From: Spirochaetales bacterium
GTDB lineage: Bacteria; Spirochaetota; Spirochaetia; Sphaerochaetales; Sphaerochaetaceae
Assembly (NCBI GenBank): GCA_017632495.1
Contig: JAGBRG010000069.1
Coordinates: 1-12,059, forward strand
DNA: 12,059 nucleotides
Direction: 5' to 3'
In this document: piece after piece, positions 1 through 5,142 of the stretch
Layout: the number at the start of each line of letters is the position of its first letter
How positions within the stretch are numbered: position 1 is the first letter of the stretch
The notes under the pieces: generated by a model
Told to the model about the DNA's origin: nothing
Database searches by the model: none
The model's input: the letters and a program-made list of their open reading frames with translations, nothing else
Translations under genes and position numbers: made by a program

Positions 1-785
1 CCTATGTTTCCCGCAACTGCCACGCTGCTTGCCGTAATCACAGTTGCACAGATGATTGCAATGGCTCTTATCAGATGAGTATTTACTCCTATGGACAGGG
101 CTTCGTCCTCTGAAAGGGAAAGAAGGTTTATCTTCCACGACAGGACAAGAAGAACAGCGATGCTTATAAGTATCGGAACAGCGACAAGATTAAGATCTCT
201 GGCACCGACTCCTGAAAGAGAGCCCATCAGAAAATACGTTATTGCAGGAAGAACATTGTTCGGGTCTGCTATGAGCTTCACAAAGCTCGTGGCCGAGGAA
301 AACAGGGAGGAAACCACCATTCCGACCAGAATCAGAGACAGTGTCTGCTCCCTTCTTGTCCTAGAGGCTATGGTGTAGATCAGAACCAGTGCAAGGACTC
401 CGAAGAAAAAAGCGCTGAAGCTGACCATGAAAGATGAAAGCCCCAACAAAAGAGCCAAAGAAGCTCCGAAAGATGCTGCCGTGCTTGTTCCAAGGACATC
501 TGGAGAAACCAACGGATTTCTGAAGATCATCTGAAAAGTCTGGCCGCTCAGGGCAAGACCTGCTCCCAGAAGAAGAGATGATGCGATTCTGGGAAGCCTT
601 ATGTTAAAGACCACAGCCACGGCATTTTTGTCCATTCCGAAGGACTTTCCGCTTATGCCCTGAAGAAGAACCTTCACAATCCCAACAGGGCTTATGAAAT
701 AACGTCCGACTCCAAGAGAAACTATTGAGACAAAGGCTGTGATAAGACCAAGAATCAGAACCTTGGACCTGGCTTTCTCACCCAC
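1..785 (-). CDS. FecCD-family ABC transporter permease (siderophore/heme/cobalamin), C-terminus cut off
   Basis: Inner-membrane permease subunit of a BtuC/FepD/FhuB-type importer, which moves iron-siderophore, heme or cobalamin across the membrane with a periplasmic binding protein and an ATPase, both outside the window. About 261 codons are visible of a usual 330 or so. Family signatures read on the minus strand: FRNPLVSPDVLGTSTAA in the first third, SLSEDEALSIGVN later, and ITASSVAVAGNIG at the cut edge, which is the conserved loop before the ATPase-contacting helix. The start is GTG at 785: an in-frame TGA lies four codons upstream, no other start codon lies between, and AAGGA (794-798) sits 8 bases before it. 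It has its own promoter (840-868), so it is probably the first gene of its operon. The substrate cannot be told from the permease alone. Confidence 0.9.
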   Translation of the reverse strand, partial: MGEKARSKVLILGLITAFVSIVSLGVGRYFISPVGIVKVLLQGISGKSFGMDKNAVAVVFNIRLPRIASSLLLGAGLALSGQTFQMIFRNPLVSPDVLGTSTAASFGASLALLLGLSSFMVSFSAFFFGVLALVLIYTIASRTRREQTLSLILVGMVVSSLFSSATSFVKLIADPNNVLPAITYFLMGSLSGVGARDLNLVAVPILISIAVLLVLSWKINLLSLSEDEALSIGVNTHLIRAIAIICATVITASSVAVAGNI

Positions 786-814
786 TTGTGCTTTCCTTCA
801 GGCTGTTTTTTGAT

Positions 815-830
815 TTGTTTTTAAAAACAA
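815..830. repeat. 16-bp perfect palindrome in the FecCD leader
   Basis: TTGTTTTTAAAAACAA is a perfect palindrome lying just downstream of the predicted transcription start of the FecCD gene and about 30 bases before its start codon. It could be a second operator half or a weak AT-only hairpin. Being so A/T-rich, it could also be chance. Confidence 0.4.
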
Positions 831-836
831 CTCGAA

Positions 837-864
837 GCCATTATAGAACGATATTAATAATGGC
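837..864. promoter_or_regulatory. Inverted repeat over the FecCD promoter, candidate operator
   Basis: GCCATTAT (837-844) and ATAATGGC (857-864) are perfect 8-bp arms 12 bases apart. One arm covers most of the -10 box and the other touches the -35 box, so a dimeric repressor bound here would block RNA polymerase. A metal-responsive regulator is plausible for an iron or cobalamin transporter, but the site is not a recognisable Fur consensus. Confidence 0.45.
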
Positions 865-868
865 TCAA
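840..868 (-). promoter_or_regulatory. Sigma-70-type promoter of the FecCD permease gene
   Basis: On the minus strand TTGAGC (868-863) is followed after 17 bases by a perfect TATAAT (845-840). Transcription would begin near 833, about 48 bases before the GTG start. The -10 box is unusually good for this window. Confidence 0.7.
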
Positions 869-888
869 GAGTCTTTTTTTAAGGTTTT

Positions 889-1116
889 TCACTCGCCCGG
901 GTCGCTTCTCAGAACCTTTCCGATGTTCCAAAGATGGGCGGCGTTCTTAGCTGCGGTAAGTCTTTCTTCGGGGCTGCTGTAAGGAATCTCGGCAGTATGG
1001 CAGCCGCAGTCCATGCACATTACATAGAAGCACCATGAACCTTCCTCTTCAAGAACAGCAGGTCCTGAGCAAAGCGGACAGTCCTGAAGTTCTACTTCTT
1101 TCAGAATCTTCTCCAT
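889..1116 (-). CDS. Possible separately translated Lar-like zinc-ribbon protein (75 aa)
   Basis: This is the in-frame tail of the pectinesterase reading frame. An ATG at 1116 is preceded on the minus strand by AAGGAG seven bases upstream, a near-perfect ribosome site. The 75-residue product would have a CxxC pair (CPLC), a second cysteine cluster (CMDCGC), a run of acidic and Ser/Glu residues, and an AAHLWN end, the layout of small Lar-type or phage zinc-ribbon proteins. In another frame a TGA lies just before this Shine-Dalgarno (CGC TGA, near 1139), where a separate pectinesterase gene could have ended. Whether the cell makes a fusion, two proteins or both cannot be decided from this sequence. 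Confidence 0.45.
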   Translation of the reverse strand: MEKILKEVELQDCPLCSGPAVLEEEGSWCFYVMCMDCGCHTAEIPYSSPEERLTAAKNAAHLWNIGKVLRSDPGE

Positions 1117-1944
1117 GGTATTTCTCCTTGTATTCAGCGTTTTATCATCAATGTGGAACCTGTTTTCAGACGGCAGATGATTGTGTCCTTTCTTGTCCCA
1201 CATTGTAGTCCATAACTCACTGTTGATGTGTCTGTCAAGCGTGCAGTCGGAAAAAGAGACATAACTGTTGGTGTCATCTCTTTCAGATGGATGCCATGGA
1301 CGGGCAAGATAGACGCTTGCGTCCTTCACATCATCGGTGCATGTGATGGTGCATCTTTCAAAGCAAAGACCTTCTTCTGTGTTTTCCGATGTGGACGGCG
1401 CTGCTACAAAGCCACTTCCTGTGGAAATAACCGTGCATCTGTCAAAAACGGCATGGCTTCGGCCGAAGATGAAATCTATGTTGCCCTTTATCGTACATTG
1501 CTCGAACCTGTTTTCCACCCCGTCAGCAAAAAGCGTGTCCTGCCAGCTTATGAATGTGCAGTCCTTGAAAACGGATAATGTGGACTCAGGACGGGTAAAG
1601 ACAGCCACAGCCTGGCGTCCCATCATGACTTTGGGATCTTCTCCGGGCTTGGCCTCATGGCCCAGATAATCAAAGTCATTTTCTATGACAGTGTCTCTGA
1701 ACTCGACCCTGTCTGCGCATATTGTAAGCGTTGCGCTTGCACCGGTTCCGAAATTCGGCCTCATTCCGTTATGGTCGTCCCACACAATCTTGGATCCGTT
1801 TCCGATGACCAGAAGATCAGGACGTTCTATTTGAACCTTCTGCCTGTAAACGCAGCCGGCGGGCAGCTCTACTGTAAGCTGCCCGTCGCACTGTGTGTTG
1901 AGAATCTTGTTCAGATTGTCTTCTGCCTTTGCTTTTAAAATCAT
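889..1944 (-). CDS. Pectinesterase (CE8) with C-terminal Lar-like zinc-ribbon domain
   Basis: Pectin methylesterase, which removes methyl esters from homogalacturonan. The first 270 or so of 351 residues are a right-handed beta-helix esterase with all catalytic positions: Gln111 (GRQAVAV), Gln135 and Asp136 (SWQDTLF), Asp157 (NIDFIFG), Arg215 and Trp217 (LARPW). There is no signal peptide, so it should act inside the cell on imported oligogalacturonides. The usual C-terminal strand (RFxEYxNxGPGA) is missing. Instead residues 277-351 form a different domain with CPLC, CMDCGC and HLWN, like the Lar restriction-alleviation zinc-ribbon family. Met277 has its own strong Shine-Dalgarno, so this may be two genes joined by loss of a stop or by a frameshift. 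The start overlaps the metY stop (ATGA), which suggests translational coupling. Confidence 0.85.
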   Translation of the reverse strand: MILKAKAEDNLNKILNTQCDGQLTVELPAGCVYRQKVQIERPDLLVIGNGSKIVWDDHNGMRPNFGTGASATLTICADRVEFRDTVIENDFDYLGHEAKPGEDPKVMMGRQAVAVFTRPESTLSVFKDCTFISWQDTLFADGVENRFEQCTIKGNIDFIFGRSHAVFDRCTVISTGSGFVAAPSTSENTEEGLCFERCTITCTDDVKDASVYLARPWHPSERDDTNSYVSFSDCTLDRHINSELWTTMWDKKGHNHLPSENRFHIDDKTLNTRRNTMEKILKEVELQDCPLCSGPAVLEEEGSWCFYVMCMDCGCHTAEIPYSSPEERLTAAKNAAHLWNIGKVLRSDPGE

Positions 1945-3224
1945 TTAAGTGCGGCAAAACCCCTTTCCAGATCGGCTATGATGTCATCGATATGTTCTGT
2001 TCCGATTGAGAGTCTGATGGTGCTCTGATGGATGTCCTGCTGCTCCAGTTCCTTCTCTGTAAGCTGTGCGTGAGTGGTTGTTGCCGGATGGATGACAAGG
2101 GACTTCACATCAGCGACATTGGCAAGAAGTGAGAAAATCTTCAGACTGTCGATGAACTTGTGAGCTTCCTTCTGACCGCCCTTGATATCGAATGTGAAGA
2201 TTGAAGCTCCTCCGTTGGGGAAGTACTTGTTGTAAAGATCATGCTGCGGATGGTCCGCAAGGGACGGATGGTTCACCTTCTTAACCAGAGGATGCTTTGA
2301 GAGGTACTCCACAACCTTCTTTGTGTTGTAGGCATGACGATCAAGTCTCAGAGAAAGAGTCTCAACACCCTGCAGGAGCAAGAATGCGTTAAACGGTGAG
2401 ATTGCAGCACCCATGTCTCTGAGGATGATTGCCCTGACATAGGTTACGAATGCAGCAGGTCCGGCAACGTCTGTAAAAGACACTCCATGATAGCTTGGAT
2501 TGGGCTCTGAGAATGCTGGGAACTTGCCGCTCTTCTTCCAGTCAAACTTGCCGGAGTCTACGATGATTCCGCCCAATGTTGTTCCGTGTCCGCCGAGGAA
2601 CTTTGTTGCGGAGTGAATGACAATGTCTGCTCCGTATTCGATCGGTCTGATGAGATAAGGTGTTCCGAATGTGTTGTCAATGACAAGAGGAATGTTGTGT
2701 GAATGTGCAATCTTTGCCAAAGCTTCGATATCAGGAATATCACTGTTGGGATTTCCTAAGGTCTCGATGTAAAGAACCTTGGTGTTTTCCTTGATGGCTG
2801 ATTTGACCTGGTCCAGATTGTGGATGTCAACAAATGTCGTATGGATTCCGAAATCCTCAAGGGTATGCCCGAGAAGATTATATGATCCGCCGTAAATTGA
2901 ACCCTGGGCTACGACATGGTCGCCCTTCTTTGCCAGTGACTGGATTGTATATGTCACGGCAGCGGCACCGGAAGCCAAAGCCAAAGCTGCAACTCCACCT
3001 TCCAATGCGGCAATACGCTTCTCAAGAACATCCTGAGTTGAGTTCGTGAGTCTTCCGTAGATGTTTCCGGGAGCCTTCAGTGCGAAACGAGCCTGAGCAT
3101 CGGCCGAATCATGAAAGACATATGATGTTGTCTGATAGATAGGAACTGCTCTTGAATCGGTTGCAGGGTCTGCCTGCTCCTGTCCCACATGAAGCTGTAA
3201 TGTCTCAAATTTGTATTCTGCCAT
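1941..3224 (-). CDS. metY: O-acetylhomoserine sulfhydrylase (aminocarboxypropyltransferase)
   Basis: PLP enzyme of the Cys/Met metabolism family that joins O-acetylhomoserine with sulfide (or methanethiol) to give homocysteine (or methionine) in the cytoplasm. The 427 residues match the MetY subfamily in length. Visible signatures: FETLQLHVGQE at the N-terminus, AVPIYQTTSYVF, NIYGRLTNST, LASGAAAV, VIDNTFGTPY with Asp183 for the PLP ring nitrogen, and SATKFLGGHG with Schiff-base Lys208. The start chosen is the ATG at 3224 (MAEYKFE) because AGGGGGAG lies just upstream; an in-frame start at 3263 would add 13 residues with no family match. It sits 116 bases after metA, which supplies its substrate, and has its own promoter in that gap. 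The pectinesterase overlaps its stop by four bases. Confidence 0.95.
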   Translation of the reverse strand: MAEYKFETLQLHVGQEQADPATDSRAVPIYQTTSYVFHDSADAQARFALKAPGNIYGRLTNSTQDVLEKRIAALEGGVAALALASGAAAVTYTIQSLAKKGDHVVAQGSIYGGSYNLLGHTLEDFGIHTTFVDIHNLDQVKSAIKENTKVLYIETLGNPNSDIPDIEALAKIAHSHNIPLVIDNTFGTPYLIRPIEYGADIVIHSATKFLGGHGTTLGGIIVDSGKFDWKKSGKFPAFSEPNPSYHGVSFTDVAGPAAFVTYVRAIILRDMGAAISPFNAFLLLQGVETLSLRLDRHAYNTKKVVEYLSKHPLVKKVNHPSLADHPQHDLYNKYFPNGGASIFTFDIKGGQKEAHKFIDSLKIFSLLANVADVKSLVIHPATTTHAQLTEKELEQQDIHQSTIRLSIGTEHIDDIIADLERGFAALK

Positions 3225-3265
3225 AGCTTTCTCCCCCTCTGTAGTTCTGGTTTTTAATAGCATAT

Positions 3266-3281
3266 TAAACCTACTGGTTTA
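3266..3281. promoter_or_regulatory. Palindrome downstream of the metY promoter, candidate operator
   Basis: The minus strand reads TAAACCAGTAGGTTTA: 6-bp perfect arms around AGTA. It begins a few bases after the predicted transcription start, a usual repressor position. A sulfur or methionine regulator is possible by context. It does not match the MetJ box, and no S-box or T-box leader is present. Confidence 0.45.
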
Positions 3282-3291
3282 CTTGGTTTGG

Positions 3292-3321
3292 ATGATAGCA
3301 CTTTATCTTCGATACTGTCAA
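3292..3321 (-). promoter_or_regulatory. Promoter of metY
   Basis: A perfect TTGACA (3321-3316) is followed after 18 bases by TATCAT (3297-3292). It lies between the metA stop and the metY start, so metY and the pectinesterase can be transcribed apart from metA. Confidence 0.65.
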
Positions 3322-3340
3322 CCTCTGAAGAAAACAATAA

Positions 3341-4264
3341 TCACAGATTTTCAATCTCATCGATATCGTATGTCGTTCCCTGATAGACGAAGTTCAGCCA
3401 GTTGGAATAAAAAAGGTTCGCATGAGCCTTCCAAGTGACCTCCACTCCGAACTCGGGCTTATCCGCAACAAAGTAGTTGAACGGAGGCATTATGTTCTTA
3501 AGGGCTTTGTCACGCTCATACTCCTTCATAAGAGTGCCTCTGTCATACTCCCAGTGTCCGCTGAGAAATACCTGTCGGCCGTCTTTTCTGGCAATAAGAT
3601 GGGGTCCCGCAAAATATGACTCATCCAGAATCTCAAGCTCCTCCGTGGCCTTGACCGCCTCAATGTCAACCATCGTGTAGCGTGAATGCGGCACAAGGAA
3701 CCTGTCATCAAAGCCTCTTGTGAACGGATTATCGTAGCTTTTGTGTAGAAGAGTATGTGCGAATATTCCCGAAAGCTTGTGGTCCATCATTGTCTTCTGA
3801 ATGCCGTAGTGCACATACAGGGCAGCCTGGGCTCCCCAGCAGATATGAACTGTAGAGAACACGTTCTTCTTGGTGTGTTCCATGAAGGAGGCAAGGTCCT
3901 TCCAATAGTCGACCTTCTCAAACGGAAGCTTCTCAACCGGGGCTCCTGTGATGATAAGGCCGTCGAACTTCTCGTTCTTAACTTCATCGAACGGAACATA
4001 GAACTCGCCCAGGTGCGGAAGGTCCTCCACCTTGCGGTGGTCTGTCTGCATCATGATGAGCTTCAGATCAACCTGAAGCGGAGTGTTGGCAAGCATTCCC
4101 ATCAGCTGGACTTCGGTGGCCTCCAAAGTCGGCATAAGATTGAGAATTCCAATCTTCAGGGGTCTGATTTTCTGCTCACGTCCTCTGGTGTTGGACATGA
4201 CGAAAACACCTTTGCGTTTGAGTTTGTCTGAATACGGATAGTTCTTCGGCAAAAGAATAGGCAT
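3341..4264 (-). CDS. metA: Homoserine O-acetyltransferase (MetA family)
   Basis: Cytoplasmic enzyme that activates homoserine for methionine synthesis. The 307 residues follow the MetA fold. Cys142 in HICWGAQAALY is the acyl-accepting nucleophile; His237 and Glu239 in SGHWEYDRGTL complete the site. Residue 111 is Glu (TGAPVEKLPFEKVDYW); in this family Glu111 goes with acetyl-CoA and Gly111 with succinyl-CoA, so the product should be O-acetylhomoserine, which agrees with metY next door. Oddly, the usual PxKIETE segment reads PTLEATE, so Lys47, reported to contribute to the E. coli active site, is Leu. The start at 4264 (MPILLPKNYP) matches family N-termini, but no Shine-Dalgarno precedes it. 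An in-frame ATG at residue 23 would remove the conserved N-terminus. Confidence 0.93.
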   Translation of the reverse strand: MPILLPKNYPYSDKLKRKGVFVMSNTRGREQKIRPLKIGILNLMPTLEATEVQLMGMLANTPLQVDLKLIMMQTDHRKVEDLPHLGEFYVPFDEVKNEKFDGLIITGAPVEKLPFEKVDYWKDLASFMEHTKKNVFSTVHICWGAQAALYVHYGIQKTMMDHKLSGIFAHTLLHKSYDNPFTRGFDDRFLVPHSRYTMVDIEAVKATEELEILDESYFAGPHLIARKDGRQVFLSGHWEYDRGTLMKEYERDKALKNIMPPFNYFVADKPEFGVEVTWKAHANLFYSNWLNFVYQGTTYDIDEIENL

Positions 4265-4310
4265 AGGATAATGATGTCCGAAATTGTTTTGTTGTACAAG
4301 ATGCTTGGGG

Positions 4311-4373
4311 GGTCATCGGGGTCATCGGTGCTATCGAGGTCATCCAGGCTATCCAGGCTATCCAGGCTATCCA
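4311..4373. repeat. 9-bp tandem repeat, seven units, in the metA leader
   Basis: Consecutive plus-strand units are GGTCATCGG twice, TGCTATCGA, GGTCATCCA, then GGCTATCCA three times. The last three are identical, which suggests recent slippage or expansion. The array lies between the terminator of the upstream gene and the metA start. On the minus strand it could be read as DSL/DDP tripeptides in an open frame, but that frame has no ribosome site and runs into metA. Confidence 0.85.
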
Positions 4374-4383
4374 TCAACATCCA

Positions 4384-4415
4384 ATAAAAAATTAAGACCG
4401 CTGTTTCCAGCGGCC
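4384..4415 (-). terminator. Rho-independent terminator after the secreted beta-rich protein
   Basis: The minus-strand transcript has GGCCGCTG, a GAAA tetraloop and CAGCGGTC (one G-U pair), followed by TTAA and six T (4391-4386). It begins 20 bases after the stop at 4435 and separates that gene from metA. Confidence 0.88.
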
Positions 4416-4434
4416 TGTAAGAATCAGACGTTTG

Positions 4435-5055
4435 TCAGATGCTCCATTTGAAGGAGATTCTGGCAAGATCGTTGATAAAGTAATAGGTTGAACCAAGAAG
4501 TACTACAAAAATATCTCCGATTTCACCCTCGCCTTCCTGATAGTAGAAGAGTGTGTACTTAGCAGCATCCTCGCTGATCAATGACAGAGGAAGAGCCAGT
4601 GGAACAGATGTCTCAAGTCCCAGAGAGAACCTGTCGTTGAATCTGTATCTGAGCCCTGAAGTAAGGGTGGCAAATCCGATCATCCTGAATTTACTCTTCA
4701 TGAAATATGACTGGAATGTTCCGCCCAGACCGAAGTTCCATCCGAAGTGTTCTCCGTCAATAGCCTTCCAATATGCTCCGACATGTGCTCCGGGAAGAAT
4801 AAAATCAAGGACGTTGAATTCTTTCTGTTCTTCCGTGTCCTTGTTGATCTTCTCATTTATTGCACCGGCTGCTGCGACGGCTGTGAAAATAAGAGGAAAG
4901 CCCAAATCTCCCTGGACTCCGAACTTATCCCATTCATAGCTTGCGATAAAACTGGTATCAACCAAGCCCTGCGAAAAACCGATAGAAAGATCTCCTGCAA
5001 AGACAGATGTGCAGGCGACGGCAACGATTATCATTACAATAATTAGTTTCTTCAT
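4435..5055 (-). CDS. Small secreted beta-rich protein, probable outer-membrane beta-barrel
   Basis: Not assigned to a named family. The 206 residues start with a signal peptide (MKKLIIVMIIVAVACTSVFA, cleavage likely before GD). The mature part has alternating hydrophobic/polar strands ending in aromatic residues and glycine, such as FGWNFGLGGTFQSYF, SGLRYRFNDRFSLGLE and the final ARISFKWSI, as in 8-10-strand barrels. A hydrophobic, small-residue stretch (FTAVAAAGAINEKI) and a charged loop (INKDTEEQKEF) interrupt the strands. The start is the ATG at 5055, preceded by AAGGGAG; an earlier in-frame start at 5076 would put charged residues before the signal peptide. It lies 87 bases after the hydrolase/YhhN-like gene without a clear promoter, so it may be co-transcribed with it. 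It ends in a strong terminator. If the barrel call is right, the cell has an outer membrane. Confidence 0.7.
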   Translation of the reverse strand: MKKLIIVMIIVAVACTSVFAGDLSIGFSQGLVDTSFIASYEWDKFGVQGDLGFPLIFTAVAAAGAINEKINKDTEEQKEFNVLDFILPGAHVGAYWKAIDGEHFGWNFGLGGTFQSYFMKSKFRMIGFATLTSGLRYRFNDRFSLGLETSVPLALPLSLISEDAAKYTLFYYQEGEGEIGDIFVVLLGSTYYFINDLARISFKWSI

Positions 5056-5080
5056 AGCTTCATCTCCCTTAGGCACAGAA

Positions 5081-5106
5081 ACCGAGGAAAAAAACTTTCC
5101 CCCGGT
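5081..5106 (-). promoter_or_regulatory. Leader hairpin before the beta-rich protein gene
   Basis: On the minus strand, positions 5106-5081 fold into an 11-bp stem (two G-U pairs) closed by GTTT. It is followed by TTCTGTGCC, not a T-run, and then by the Shine-Dalgarno. It is more likely an mRNA-stability or processing element than a terminator. Confidence 0.4.
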
Positions 5107-5118
5107 CCCTTCATTTTG

Positions 5119-5142
5119 CTAAACAAATGCCAGATTGTTTAG
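5119..5142. repeat. Inverted repeat directly after the stop of the hydrolase/YhhN-like gene
   Basis: CTAAACAA (5119-5126) and TTGTTTAG (5135-5142) are perfect 8-bp arms around 8 bases. The right arm touches the stop codon at 5143. No T-run follows on the minus strand, so it is an operator or a weak terminator at best. Confidence 0.45.

Noticed and set aside
91..378. 95-codon plus-strand open frame
   Set aside because: It is antisense to the FecCD permease; the opposite strand holds clear family motifs.
870..894. Terminator after the pectinesterase
   Set aside because: Only a 4-bp GAGT/ACTC stem around A/T runs; too weak to call.
3755..4231. 158-codon open frame on the plus strand
   Set aside because: It is antisense to metA, whose protein has every family motif; no start signal and no recognisable sequence.
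4311..4373. CRISPR array
   Set aside because: Units are 9 bp with no spacers and degenerate; no cas genes.
4156..4380. Open frame of 74 codons on the minus strand with a DSL/DDP tripeptide repeat
   Set aside because: It lacks a ribosome site, its repeat part is only the 9-bp array translated, and the rest is metA read out of frame.
4265..4434. SAM or T-box riboswitch upstream of metA
   Set aside because: Only the upstream terminator, the tandem repeat and a short A/T-rich stretch are present; no S-box or T-box core elements.
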